Assembly: GCF_029871245.1 (NCBI RefSeq)
Contig: NZ_SSON01000067.1
Location: 103,878 to 167,877, forward strand
Length of the DNA stretch: 64,000 nt
Source of the DNA: Pseudomonas sp. BN102
Lineage (GTDB): Bacteria; Pseudomonadota; Gammaproteobacteria; Pseudomonadales; Pseudomonadaceae
Direction of reading: 5' to 3'
Shown piece by piece: positions 45,973 through 54,850 of this stretch. The number at the start of each line of letters is the position of its first letter. The stretch's first letter is position 1. Both the position numbers and the translations under genes were made by a program. The notes beneath the pieces were generated by a model. The model had not been told where the DNA came from and ran no database searches. It saw only the letters and a program-made list of their open reading frames with translations.

Positions 45973-48306
45973 TCAGTGATACTGCTGCAACCGCAGCTCG
46001 GTGCTTTCGGGAAGCACGGCGCGTTCCTCGCCAGGATTTTCCAGTTCGCCTTCCAGGGCATCCTGTTGGCGGGCGAGCAAGCCGAAGAGGGTGGTGATGG
46101 GGTGCAGCGGGCGTTTCTGGGCGACCTGGCCACGGTCGTCCGTGGCGATGGCCTGGGCGGGCAGGGGCTCGGTGGTCACCCGGAAGTCGCTGATCTCGAT
46201 CACCCCGCGGCCTTCGGCCAGCAGGTGGAAGGAGAAGGCCTTGCGTGCCTCGGGGTTGTCGAAGGCAAAGCTCACCGTCAGCGGCTTGCCCTTCTTCAGC
46301 GGCGGCATTTCGGGAATCGGCAGGGCCACGTCACGCTCGAACTCCTTGGCCTTCAGTCGCAGCTGGGCACCCTGGCGGTCCATGCGCAGCACCTTGACGG
46401 TCATCTGCACGCTGGTGCGGCTGTTCTTCGGCAACTCCATGTACTGCGCGCCGATCAGGTTGTCGGCCCAGTCGTCCTTGGCCTTTTCCTTCAGGCGGAT
46501 ACGCTCGCGGGTGGCGAACTGGTATTCCTGGCCGAGGGTGCCGCCCTGCAGCGACTGGTCCAGCAGCGCCGCGCGCTGGGATACCAGGCGCGCCTTCTTG
46601 CCTCCATAGCTGCCCAGGTAGCGTGCCTCGTCGGCGATGAAGCCTTCGCTGCGATAACGCCGGCAGACCTGGCGGAAGTCGCACTCGGTGAAGGTTTCCT
46701 TGCCATCGTGGTAGCGCAGCTTGCCGTTGGTGTAGGACATCATCTCGCGTCCGCTGGCGTAGTCGCGGAACAGCGAACGGCCGGAGAGGTTCTGCGGCAC
46801 CCGGTAGCCGAAGTAGTCGAGGATCGAGGTGGTCAGGTCGACATGGCCGTAGACGCCGCTCTTGATCGGCGGCAGGGCGGCCTGCTCCGGCGCCAGCACC
46901 AGGTTGAAACCCCAGGCCGAGGCGAGGCGAACCTTGTCGATGCCGTGGGATTCGTCCGAGGTGACGATCACCAGGGTGTTCTTTAGCACGCCCTGTTTCT
47001 CCAGGCCGCGGAGGAAGGCATCCACCGCGTCATCCAGATAGGCGATCGCGGCCTTCTTCGAATCCGGGTAGCGCATCAGGTAGTCGGCTGGCGCGGAGTA
47101 GGGCTGGTGGGTGCCGACCGTGAGCAGGGTGAGCATCCAGGGCTTCTTCTGCTGGCGCAGTTGCTTGACGTAGGTCAGCGCGCCTTCGAAGAAGGCCTTG
47201 TCGTCCATGCCCCAGGGAAATTCCAGGTAGGCCTTGTTGCGGAACCAGTCGCGCCCCAGGGTCTTGTCGAAGCCCATCTGCGGCATGATCTTGTCCTTGG
47301 CCATGAAGCGCAGCCCGGCACCTTGCAGGAAGTGGGTGCTGAAGCCGTGCTGGTGCAGCTGCGACGGCAGGCAGGCCTTGGCCCGGGCCGGGTTGTGCAG
47401 CAGCTCCAGCCCCTTGGGCGTGCCCGAATCCAGCTTGCTGTAGTCGCCGCAGAGCATGGCGTAGAGGCCGCGGATGGTCTGGTGGCTGTGCATCACGTAA
47501 TCCGGCGTGGTCATGGCGCGCTCGGCCCAGCCGCTGAGCTTGGGCATCAGCGAGTCCTGGTAGCTGCTGTTGATCGCCGCGCGATTGGCGGCGATGTAGG
47601 CGCCGGGAATGCCCTCCAGGGTGATCACCAGTACGTTGCGCGCGCGGCCGGGTCCGGCGAGCAGGGGCGCTCCGTCGAGGTCCAGGCGCGCCAGGCCGGC
47701 GATGTCCGGCAGGGTGTCGGGCTTGTCGCCGTCGAGCCAGTCCTCGACCGCCAACTGGCCGCTGTTGACGGCGCTGGCCATCACCTTGTGCGGCAGGTTG
47801 AACTGCTGCCACTGGTCGGCGTCGCTGGGCTGCACATACTGCAGGGTGACATGGCCCATCAGCAGCGCGGCCGGTGCGGCGAACCACTTCCAGGACAGCG
47901 GCCGGTGCTTGCTCCGCCAGCAGAGCAGGCTAGCCAGCAGGCAGGCGCCGAGTGCCAGGCCCAGGTAGGGGTGGGTGATGCCGCCACCCTGGGTGGAGTG
48001 GCTGACGAACTGCGGGTCGAGCAGATACTTCAGGTCGCTCGGCTCCGGCATCCGGCCGACGGCGCCGATCAGCTCGGCGTTGCCCAGGAGCATCAGGCTC
48101 CAGAGCAGCATCAGCGGCAGCGCCAGGAACAGCGAGCGGCCGTAGAGCAGGAGCATCAGGAAGCTGCCGAAGGCGAGGTCGGAGAGATAACCGAAGGGGT
48201 TGGACCAGCCCAGCAAGTAGCGGCTGGCCAGGGGAATCACCAGGAAGAGCACGCCGAGTGTTGCCAGCGATGCGGATTGCGACAGCCAACGGCTGAATGG
48301 GCGCAC
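45973..48306 (-). CDS. LTA synthase-like membrane phosphotransferase/sulfatase
   Basis: A 777-residue protein with four or five N-terminal helices and a periplasmic alkaline-phosphatase-like domain. The first metal site is in VLVITLEG; the likely nucleophile is Thr in SHQTIRGLYAML; later metal ligands lie in TSDESHG and GVYGHVD. The family transfers glycerol-phosphate or similar groups from lipids to glycans. In a Gram-negative cell a periplasmic glucan or another polysaccharide is a more likely acceptor than teichoic acid. GTG at 48306 with AGGAG 5 bp upstream is preferred; an in-frame ATG at 48393 would add 29 residues. The last 200 residues form an extra beta-rich domain. Confidence 0.86.
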   Translation of the reverse strand: MRPFSRWLSQSASLATLGVLFLVIPLASRYLLGWSNPFGYLSDLAFGSFLMLLLYGRSLFLALPLMLLWSLMLLGNAELIGAVGRMPEPSDLKYLLDPQFVSHSTQGGGITHPYLGLALGACLLASLLCWRSKHRPLSWKWFAAPAALLMGHVTLQYVQPSDADQWQQFNLPHKVMASAVNSGQLAVEDWLDGDKPDTLPDIAGLARLDLDGAPLLAGPGRARNVLVITLEGIPGAYIAANRAAINSSYQDSLMPKLSGWAERAMTTPDYVMHSHQTIRGLYAMLCGDYSKLDSGTPKGLELLHNPARAKACLPSQLHQHGFSTHFLQGAGLRFMAKDKIMPQMGFDKTLGRDWFRNKAYLEFPWGMDDKAFFEGALTYVKQLRQQKKPWMLTLLTVGTHQPYSAPADYLMRYPDSKKAAIAYLDDAVDAFLRGLEKQGVLKNTLVIVTSDESHGIDKVRLASAWGFNLVLAPEQAALPPIKSGVYGHVDLTTSILDYFGYRVPQNLSGRSLFRDYASGREMMSYTNGKLRYHDGKETFTECDFRQVCRRYRSEGFIADEARYLGSYGGKKARLVSQRAALLDQSLQGGTLGQEYQFATRERIRLKEKAKDDWADNLIGAQYMELPKNSRTSVQMTVKVLRMDRQGAQLRLKAKEFERDVALPIPEMPPLKKGKPLTVSFAFDNPEARKAFSFHLLAEGRGVIEISDFRVTTEPLPAQAIATDDRGQVAQKRPLHPITTLFGLLARQQDALEGELENPGEERAVLPESTELRLQQYH

Positions 48307-48574
48307 GGGAGCTCCTGAGATGGGGCAGTGAGAATCCGTCAAGTGATGTCCGAAATCATGGCTCTTGGTATTGACGACATGATTCTGAAACATCGTTGTG
48401 CTATGGGCTAGTAGACAGTGTTGCAGAACGAAAATTCACGCGGGATGCGTTTGGCCCGCGCAATTGCGCGCGGCCCGGTCGCGAGGATCGAAAGGGGCAG
48501 CCGCTCACTGCGAGGCTCACCCGGCGCCCGGTCCAACAGGTAGAATGCCGCCTCGACTCACAGAGGTAGCGAAG

Positions 48575-49411
48575 ATGGCACTTATCGGGCGTTTCAATTC
48601 ACTGCAGGTTGCCAAGCACACGGACTTCGGCCTGTACCTGGACGGCGGCCCGGACGGCGAAATACTCCTGCCCAAGCGCTATGTGCCGAAGGACGAGCCG
48701 ACAGAAGTGGGCGACTGGCTCAATGTGTTCCTCTATCTGGACAGCGAAGACCGCCCAGTGGCCACCACCCTCAAGCCCAAGGTGCAGGTAGGCGGCTTCG
48801 CCAGCCTCAAGGTGGTGGAAATCAACCGGATCGGCCTGTTCCTCGACTGGGGCCTGCCCAAGGACCTGCTCCTGCCGCATTCGGAAGAGAAGCGCCCGCT
48901 GCAGGTCGGCGACTACTGCGTGGTGCACGTCTACCTCGACAAGCGCACCCGCCGCATCACCGCCACCGCCCGCCTGGACCGCTACCTGGACGCCACGCCG
49001 CCGCGCTACAAGCCCGGCCAGGCCGTCGACCTGCTGGTGACGGAGAAGACCGACCTCGGCTTCAAGGCCATCATCGAGGGCCAGCACTGGGGCCTGATCC
49101 ACAAGAACGAGGTGTTCAAGTTCCTCCGCGGCGGCATGCGCGAGCAGGGCTTCATCAAGGAAATCCGTCCCGACGGCAAGATCAGCCTGAGCCTGCAGCC
49201 GGTGGGCGAGCAGGCGGCCAGCGGCTTGAGCGAGCAGATCATCGCCGCGTTGCGGGCAGAGGGCGGCGTGTTGAAGCTGTCCGACAAGAGCCCGCCGGAG
49301 CTGATCAGCCAGCGCTTCGGGGTCAGCAAGGGCAACTTCAAGAAGGCCATCGGCGGTCTCTACAAACAGGGCCTGATCCGCATCGAGGACGATCGGATCG
49401 AACTGGTCTGA
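48575..49411 (+). CDS. CvfB-like S1 RNA-binding protein
   Basis: A 278-residue protein built of consecutive S1-like OB domains: ALIGRFNSLQVAKHTDFGLYLDGG, then VEINRIGLFLDWGLPKDLLLP, then VTEKTDLGFKAIIEG, and a C-terminal winged helix (SKGNFKKAIGGLYKQGLIRIEDD). This order is that of CvfB, an RNA-binding regulator. The ATG at 48575 follows an AGAGG site. A perfect CGCGCAATTGCGCG palindrome at 48457-48470 lies upstream. Monocistronic, with a hairpin after the stop. Confidence 0.9.
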   Translation: MALIGRFNSLQVAKHTDFGLYLDGGPDGEILLPKRYVPKDEPTEVGDWLNVFLYLDSEDRPVATTLKPKVQVGGFASLKVVEINRIGLFLDWGLPKDLLLPHSEEKRPLQVGDYCVVHVYLDKRTRRITATARLDRYLDATPPRYKPGQAVDLLVTEKTDLGFKAIIEGQHWGLIHKNEVFKFLRGGMREQGFIKEIRPDGKISLSLQPVGEQAASGLSEQIIAALRAEGGVLKLSDKSPPELISQRFGVSKGNFKKAIGGLYKQGLIRIEDDRIELV

Positions 49412-49461
49412 AGCAGCCGCCAAAATCTCCCCAGGCCGCGCCGGGCGCGGTCCTGATACCG

Positions 49462-49500
49462 AAGCCCCCGCTCGGACACGTGCTCCGGATGGGGGCTTTG
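49462..49500 (+). terminator. Hairpin after the CvfB-like gene
   Basis: GAAGCCCCC and GGGGGCTTTG arms pair around a further internal dyad; T-run is short. Confidence 0.65.
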
Positions 49501-49675
49501 CATTGGTCGCGACGTGCAATTTGCACGCTCGAAATGGCCAGGATCGTGCGCAATGCATGGAAAAATCTGTCAAAAAAATCTGCAACCGACTGATTTATTT
49601 GGCGTTTCCGTTGTCATAGCCCTGGCATGCACGCTGCTGGGGTGCAGGAGCAATCAACTTTCTTGGAGAGAAGAC

Positions 49676-49936
49676 ATGGATCTGGATTTTGACAAGCTGA
49701 TCAGCGCCTTTCCGGAATACGTACTGAGCACCAAGGCTAGGCCGGATGGCGGTTTCGTGCTGACGCTCGAACGCGAGGGGAAATTCTTCCAGCGCGTCGT
49801 GGCGGCTACGGCGCAACTGGATTGGCTGGTCAGCACGCTCAAGCGCGACCTGGCGCTGGAGCATGGGGAGGTTCCGCCGACGGAGTCGCTCAAGGTGCTT
49901 CATCGCAAGCCCTTGCCGCGCTACCTCCGCGCCTGA
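49676..49936 (+). CDS. Small DUF3509-like protein (86 aa)
   Basis: An 86-residue soluble protein. FPEYVLSTKARPDGGFVLTLE followed by a basic-acidic helix LVSTLKRDLALEHGEVP resembles the pseudomonad DUF3509 family, from memory. GGAGAGAAG precedes the ATG at 49676. A longer in-frame opening from 49514 has no supporting signal. Function unknown. Confidence 0.65.
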   Translation: MDLDFDKLISAFPEYVLSTKARPDGGFVLTLEREGKFFQRVVAATAQLDWLVSTLKRDLALEHGEVPPTESLKVLHRKPLPRYLRA

Positions 49937-49982
49937 GGGCGAATGGCCGCGACAGGGCAGTCGCGGCCGGAGCTTCAGCCAT

Positions 49983-50306
49983 TCAGGTTTCGATACCCGA
50001 AGGAGGCAGCATGGCATCGTCGTCCTTGCCTTCACCCTTGCCCGATGGCGCGCGTGGCGGCTGCTCGCGGGGCTCTTCCTTCTGCCGCTCACCGAGCAGT
50101 TCCTTGGCCGAAGCCTGGGCTTCGTCCACCTTCTTGTTCAGTTCATTGACCGCTTCGCCTATGGCTTCCCGGGCGATTTCCTGGGCGGCCGCCTCGGCTT
50201 TCTCCGCCAGTTTGTTGGCCGATTCCTCGGCCAGGTCGCAGCCGGCCAGGCTGGCCAGCAGGCCCGTTCCGAGCATCAGGGCAGCGAGGCGGGGGGCAGG
50301 TTTCAT
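49983..50306 (-). CDS. Small lipoprotein with helical repeats
   Basis: A 107-residue protein with a lipoprotein signal: charged start, hydrophobic core and lipobox LAGC, so the mature form begins with lipidated Cys23. The mature part is a long Ala/Glu/Lys-rich helix (about residues 25-75, heptad-like) and then a Pro-rich charged tail. It resembles small envelope lipoproteins that lie along membranes or peptidoglycan. Asp after the cysteine (Cys-Asp) could retain it in the inner membrane. No named family recognised. Confidence 0.75.
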   Translation of the reverse strand: MKPAPRLAALMLGTGLLASLAGCDLAEESANKLAEKAEAAAQEIAREAIGEAVNELNKKVDEAQASAKELLGERQKEEPREQPPRAPSGKGEGKDDDAMLPPSGIET

Positions 50307-50590
50307 GCAGTGATTCTCCAGTGATGCGATACGCGGCGGCCATCATTGCCTACGGCAGGCTCCGAGGAAACAAACCGATTCGGCGATTCTGTATACAGAC
50401 GTTTCTGAATATTGCGCGCAGAGGCAAGCCCCGGGGTCCGCAGCGGCGACTGAACAGAGCCCAGGGCTTGGAGCCGGCATTCACCGGCCTCGAATAGACT
50501 GACCGGCGGATCAGGGCGGGGTTCCGCGCGCCTGCGCAAATTGGCTTGTTTCACTAGGCTTAGCCTGGCAATCAGGTGCAGGGGGCTGGG

Positions 50591-51505
50591 ATGGGCAAGC
50601 GACTGACGCCGGTCATGCTGTGTTCGCTGCTGCTGCCGTGGCTGCAGGCCCTCGCGCAGGACGTGAGTTTCGACGAAATCCAGCCCATCCTCCAGGCCCG
50701 CTGTGTGATCTGCCATGCCGGCGAAGCCGCGCCCCTGGGCCTGCGGCTGACCAGCCTCGACGAACTGCTCAAGGGCAGCAAGAGTCGCCCGGTGGTGCAA
50801 CGCGGCGAGCCGAGCGACAGCGAGTTGATCAAACGGCTGAAGGGCCTCAGCCAGCCGCGCATGCCCATGACCGGGCCGCCCTTTCTCAGCGATGCCGAGA
50901 TCGCCCTGTTCGAGCGCTGGATAGCCGGCGGGCTCAAGCCCGGCAGCCGGTCGTCGACCGCTACTATCCCTCCGACGCCGCTGCAGCATCCGTCCGCCGG
51001 CCAGCCGGTCACCTACGCCCATGTGGCGCCGATCTTCGCCAGCCGCTGCGTGAAATGCCATTCCGCATACGGCCTGATGGGCTCGGCACCGGAAGGCCTG
51101 TTGCTGAACGCCTACGTCGCCATCCTCGATCGCGACGAGCGTGTTCGCGTGGTGCCTGGCTCCTCTTTGGCCAGCGAACTGGTGCGGCGTATCCGCGGCC
51201 AGTCCCAGCCGCGGATGCCCTATGACGGTCCGCCCTACCTCAGCGATGAGGAAATCCAGCTGATCGTCGACTGGATCGACCAGGGTGCCCGCGATGCCGA
51301 CGGCCGCCCAGCGCCCAGCCCGGTGGGCTCGCGGGTGCGCCTGCAGGGCGTGCTGGGGGAGGGCTGGACCCTGGATTCGCTGCAATTGGTGGTCGGCCCC
51401 GAGAGCCGCATCGACAAGTCACCCGGGGTTGGCGACTACGTCGAAGTGCGCGGGCGCTGGAGCCAGGACGGCCGGGTGCTGGTGGAGCGCATTCGCCGGC
51501 GCTGA
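50591..51505 (+). CDS. Secreted dihaem c-type cytochrome with C-terminal beta domain
   Basis: A 304-residue exported protein. A signal peptide is followed by two similar modules each with a haem-binding site: CVICH near residue 45 and CVKCH near residue 155, and each module ends with a shared SQPRMP-x-x-GPP-(F/Y)LS(D) segment that should supply the distal Met. The modules look like an internal duplication. The last 70 residues form a small beta domain (VRLQGVLGEGWTLDSLQLVVG) without haem. It may carry electrons in the periplasm; no redox partner gene is adjacent. I prefer the ATG at 50591. Confidence 0.86.
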   Translation: MGKRLTPVMLCSLLLPWLQALAQDVSFDEIQPILQARCVICHAGEAAPLGLRLTSLDELLKGSKSRPVVQRGEPSDSELIKRLKGLSQPRMPMTGPPFLSDAEIALFERWIAGGLKPGSRSSTATIPPTPLQHPSAGQPVTYAHVAPIFASRCVKCHSAYGLMGSAPEGLLLNAYVAILDRDERVRVVPGSSLASELVRRIRGQSQPRMPYDGPPYLSDEEIQLIVDWIDQGARDADGRPAPSPVGSRVRLQGVLGEGWTLDSLQLVVGPESRIDKSPGVGDYVEVRGRWSQDGRVLVERIRRR

Positions 51506-51575
51506 TCACTGGCCGCTGGCATTGCCCATGGTCCCTGCTCCGGCTTCGGCGCGCACAGGTCGCGCTTGAACGCCG

Positions 51576-52511
51576 TCAGGCTTCGGAAGGGGCCAGGGCC
51601 TTGCGTTGCTGGCGGCCGCGCAGCAACTCGGTGCCGCTGACCAGCACTATGCCGCCCAGCACCAGGGCGGCACCCAGGGCGAAGGACAGGTCGATGCGCT
51701 CGCCCAGCACCAGTACGCCGAAGGTGACGCCGAACAGGGGCGTCATGAAGGACAGCACCGAGAGCCTCGACGCCAGGTAGCGGCGCAGCAGCCAGAACCA
51801 GGCCAGGTAGCTGACCAGGGCGATCACCACCACCTGGAAGCCGAGGCTGATCAGCGCTCGCTGGGTCAGCTGCATCTCGGTCTGGTCGGTGCCGAAGGCC
51901 ACTGCCGTCAGCAGCAGGGCGGCGCCGAACAACTGGTAGAACAGGGTCTTCACCGGCGACGCCTCGGACAGCTTTGATCCGCGGATCACCAGGGTGGTCG
52001 CACCCCAGGCCAGGGCGCCTAGCAGCGCATAGCCGTCCCCCAGCAGCACGTTGCCAGGAGCGCCGGCCGGCTGGCCGAGGAAGGCCATGGCGATGCCGCC
52101 GAAGGCCACCAGTACGCCCAGCCATTGCAGGGGCGAGAGGCGTTCCTCGGGCAGCATCAGGTGCAGGCCGAGGGCGGCGAACATGGGGGCGGTGTAGAGG
52201 AACACCGACAAGTGCGAAGCGCTGGTGTGGTTCAGTCCTTCGCCGATGAACAGGAACTCCAGGGCGAACAGCGCGCCGACCGCGACCCCGGGCAGCAGGG
52301 TGCCGTCGCTGAAGGCCGCACGCCCCTCGCGCCAGAGCACCAGGGCGCCCAGCACCAGGGCCGCGCCGCCGGAGCGGATGGCCAGTTGCAGGATCGAGGG
52401 CACGTCGTCGAGGGTCAGCTTGATCGCCACCTGCTGGAAGCCCCAGCAGATGCAGAGGACGAACATCAGGCCACAGGCGAACCAGTCCAGGGGCAGGCGG
52501 GAGGGTTTCAT
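51576..52511 (-). CDS. EamA-family transporter
   Basis: A 311-residue membrane protein with ten helices in two EamA repeats (CICWGFQQVAIKLTLDDVP; later LSFMTPLFGVTFGVLVLGE). It probably exports a small metabolite or amino acid. The divergent LysR gene 126 bp away is likely to regulate it, with a dyad in between. A short basic C terminus faces the cytoplasm. Confidence 0.9.
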   Translation of the reverse strand: MKPSRLPLDWFACGLMFVLCICWGFQQVAIKLTLDDVPSILQLAIRSGGAALVLGALVLWREGRAAFSDGTLLPGVAVGALFALEFLFIGEGLNHTSASHLSVFLYTAPMFAALGLHLMLPEERLSPLQWLGVLVAFGGIAMAFLGQPAGAPGNVLLGDGYALLGALAWGATTLVIRGSKLSEASPVKTLFYQLFGAALLLTAVAFGTDQTEMQLTQRALISLGFQVVVIALVSYLAWFWLLRRYLASRLSVLSFMTPLFGVTFGVLVLGERIDLSFALGAALVLGGIVLVSGTELLRGRQQRKALAPSEA

Positions 52512-52592
52512 CGTTCAACTCACAAGGCAGAAGGTGCGGCAGGGCCGCCAGTGCCTGGCAGGATCGGTCCGCAGGCGCCTTGCTTTCAAACG

Positions 52593-52607
52593 ATGATTTG
52601 TCATCAT
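52593..52607. promoter_or_regulatory. LysR-type operator between the EamA and LysR genes
   Basis: ATGAT-N5-ATCAT, a perfect dyad that fits T-N11-A. It lies 31 bp upstream of the LysR ATG and 82 bp upstream of the EamA ATG. Confidence 0.65.
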
Positions 52608-52637
52608 GCTTTGACTTCAACTCAAAGCGAACTCGCC

Positions 52638-53561
52638 ATGCGTCTTCCGTCGCTCATCGCGCTGCGCACTTTCGAAGTGGCCGCCCGCAGCCGTAACTTC
52701 ACCGAAGCCGCGCAGGAACTTTCGGTGACCCCGGGTGCGGTCAGCCGGCAGATCCGCCTGCTGGAGTCCGAACTGGGGGTGAGCCTGTTCGACCGGACCC
52801 GCAACACCGTCAGCCTCAACGACAATGGCCGCCGCCTGGCCGCCACCGTCGCCCAGGCCTTCGAATTGCTCACCCGCGGCGCCGACGAGCTGCGCGGCCA
52901 GGACGAAGGGCCTATCCACATCACCTGCGCGCCCTCTATCGCCAGCCATTGGCTGATGCGCCGGCTCAACCAGTTCGCCGCCGGCAACCCGGACATCACC
53001 CTCAGCCTGGAGGCCACCGAGCAGCTGGTCGACCTGGAGCGCGGCGAAGCGACCCTGGCTATCCGTTTCACCACCACGGACGCGCCCATGCCCGCCAGCG
53101 AGCTGCTGTTTCATGAAGAGTTCTTTCCCGTCTGCAGCCCGGCCTACCTGGAGCAGTACGGCCCGGTGCGAGAGCCGCGCGACATGCTGGGCGCACGGCT
53201 GATTCACACCCACTGGAAGAATGCCGCCAACCTGCACTTGCCGAGTTGGGAAGACTGGTTCGCCACCTATGTAGGCGAGCCGGGCCCGGTGAAGGGCGGA
53301 ATGCGTTTCGGCCTGATCGGCCATGCCATCCAGGGCGCTGTCAGCGGCCAGGGTTTTGCCCTCGGCTCCACCGCCCTGGCCTTCGACGACATCGCCAACG
53401 GCCGGCTGCTGTTGCCCTTCGGCGAGCATTGCCGCCTGTCCACGCCCTGGGCCTATCGGCTGGCCTGGAGCCGCAGGTCGCCGCCGGCGGAGAAGGTGCG
53501 CCGCCTGATCGACTGGCTGCTGGCCGAGGCTCGCGCCAGTACGGTGCCGAACCAGGGATAG
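52638..53561 (+). CDS. LysR-type regulator, GcvA-like
   Basis: A 307-residue regulator. LPSLIALRTFEVAARSRNFTEAAQELSVTPGAVSRQIRLLE is the GcvA-type winged helix; the C-terminal domain has the GcvA/AmpR-like ITCAPSIASHWLMRRL. The ATG at 52638 is chosen since earlier in-frame codons lie in the divergent transporter gene. The likely target is the EamA exporter gene, by position. The effector is unknown. Confidence 0.9.
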   Translation: MRLPSLIALRTFEVAARSRNFTEAAQELSVTPGAVSRQIRLLESELGVSLFDRTRNTVSLNDNGRRLAATVAQAFELLTRGADELRGQDEGPIHITCAPSIASHWLMRRLNQFAAGNPDITLSLEATEQLVDLERGEATLAIRFTTTDAPMPASELLFHEEFFPVCSPAYLEQYGPVREPRDMLGARLIHTHWKNAANLHLPSWEDWFATYVGEPGPVKGGMRFGLIGHAIQGAVSGQGFALGSTALAFDDIANGRLLLPFGEHCRLSTPWAYRLAWSRRSPPAEKVRRLIDWLLAEARASTVPNQG

Positions 53562-53623
53562 GACGGAAGAGCGGTAGCGGCGGATGACGCCAGGCGTTGC
53601 ATCCGCCGCTTCATGCCGGATTG

Positions 53624-54178
53624 CTACATCATCTTGCGCAGCTGATGCAGCCGGTGTTGCAGGCCTTCGGCCCAGGCCGGGGCGGCCTGGCCGGTGCCGG
53701 CCATCTTGAGCAGCGGATGGTGGCTGACGACCCGGTCGAGTATGGCTTCCTGGGCAGGTTTCACGTCGACGAAGAAGATGTGCTTGCCTTCGCCCAGGGG
53801 GCGCTCGAAGCGTTTCACCACCGGATTGGGGGTCTGGATCCCGAACAGGCTGCCCTCCCAGACGCTGAAGCCGAACAGCGCGATGGCGAGGAAGATGAAG
53901 GGAATCCAGCCGGCTGCCGTGCCGGTCCAGCCGCTGATCCAGGCCACCAGCATCACCAGTGCCGCCAGCGCCAGGCCGATGCCGACGCCGATCATGCCGG
54001 AGTGCATGATGTCTTGCTTCAATACAGAGGGCACGTCGTGCAGGCGATGCCGCTCGACTTCGGCGTCGCGCTCACTGAGGACGTGGATTTGCTCGTGGTC
54101 GATGCCCTGGGCCTCGAGTTCGCTTTCGACCTTCTCCAGGTCGTTGAGGTTGTCGCTGATGTAGTAATGCCGCTGCAT
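53624..54178 (-). CDS. Two-helix membrane protein of unknown function (184 aa)
   Basis: A 184-residue protein: an N-terminal soluble part (MQRHYYISDNLNDLEKVESELEA) with a ferredoxin-like beta-alpha pattern, two close helices at about residues 60-110, and a soluble C-terminal half. Related entries in Pseudomonas carry the name NAD/FAD-utilizing enzyme, which I cannot support from motifs. The layout resembles stress-linked general membrane proteins of the DUF1269 kind. Likely monocistronic. Confidence 0.78.
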   Translation of the reverse strand: MQRHYYISDNLNDLEKVESELEAQGIDHEQIHVLSERDAEVERHRLHDVPSVLKQDIMHSGMIGVGIGLALAALVMLVAWISGWTGTAAGWIPFIFLAIALFGFSVWEGSLFGIQTPNPVVKRFERPLGEGKHIFFVDVKPAQEAILDRVVSHHPLLKMAGTGQAAPAWAEGLQHRLHQLRKMM

Positions 54179-54366
54179 GGGTTACCTCCCATCTGGCTGC
54201 GCCGGCCCCCATCCGGCCATCACCCCCAGGTTCGGGCCTCTTTCGGCCTGCCTGGAAGTTTAGACGGGGGCGTTTCGGTGCAAGCGGCATCCGCCCACCG
54301 GCAGGGTGGACGGTGGCGCCCGGCGGAGGGTCTTGCACCCATCCGCCTACGGGCGCCGCGACGGTC

Positions 54367-54546
54367 TTACTTGTTGCCGATGCGAATATGGCGGCTCGGC
54401 GCCACCTGGGCGCTGACGCCCTTGGCGATTTCCTGGATCTCGCCGCCCTGCTTCAGGAAGGCCGCGACCTGGGCTTCCAGGGATTCACTGGTGGCGGTCG
54501 CCGGTGGCGGCTTGGGGGTGCTGCTGTGGGAGTTCTTGATGCGCAT
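54367..54546 (-). CDS. Small conserved-looking protein (59 aa)
   Basis: A 59-residue frame with AGAGGA 6-7 bp before the ATG. A Pro/Thr/Ser-rich disordered start is followed by a helix ESLEAQVAAFLKQGGEIQEI, then a short basic C terminus RHIRIGNK. Codon use matches neighbouring genes (third positions mostly G/C). It is 50 bp from the cold-shock gene terminator. I do not recognise the family; the helix-then-basic layout suggests a nucleic-acid or ribosome binder. Confidence 0.65.
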   Translation of the reverse strand: MRIKNSHSSTPKPPPATATSESLEAQVAAFLKQGGEIQEIAKGVSAQVAPSRHIRIGNK

Positions 54547-54596
54547 CTCGCTTCCTCTGTGCGGGCCGCTCCTGGCGCGGCCCTAAAAACCTGCTG

Positions 54597-54623
54597 AAAA
54601 AAAAACCGGCCCGAAGGCCGGTT
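54597..54623 (-). terminator. Terminator after the cold-shock gene
   Basis: Read on the minus strand: AACCGGCC-TTCG-GGCCGGTT followed by a run of nine T. Confidence 0.93.
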
Positions 54624-54640
54624 CTTCTATCGGCGAGTGA

Positions 54641-54850
54641 TCAGATCACTTGCACTTCGTCGGCTTGCATGCCTTTCTGGCCCTGCACGGCGATGAAGGA
54701 GACCTTCTGGCCTTCCTTCAGGCTCTTGAAGCCGGCGCTTTGGATGGAACGGTAGTGAACGAACAGATCCGGGCCGTTATCGGTGGTAATGAAGCCGAAG
54801 CCTTTTTCATCGTTGAACCACTTGACGGTGCCGGTTTGGCGCTCGGACAT
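54641..54850 (-). CDS. Cold-shock family RNA-binding protein
   Basis: A 69-residue single OB-fold protein. RNP1 reads KGFGFITT and RNP2 LFVHY; the start [15 protein letters not shown] is typical. It binds single-stranded RNA/DNA and may act as RNA chaperone. AGGAGA precedes the ATG. Whether it is cold-induced cannot be told; the upstream 345 bp would allow a long leader. Confidence 0.95.
   Translation of the reverse strand: MSERQTGTVKWFNDEKGFGFITTDNGPDLFVHYRSIQSAGFKSLKEGQKVSFIAVQGQKGMQADEVQVI

Noticed and set aside
48457..48470. CGCGCAATTGCGCG palindrome upstream of the CvfB-like gene as an operator
   Set aside because: A perfect 14-bp palindrome but made of CG-rich sequence common here, and no regulator gene is adjacent; too little to call.
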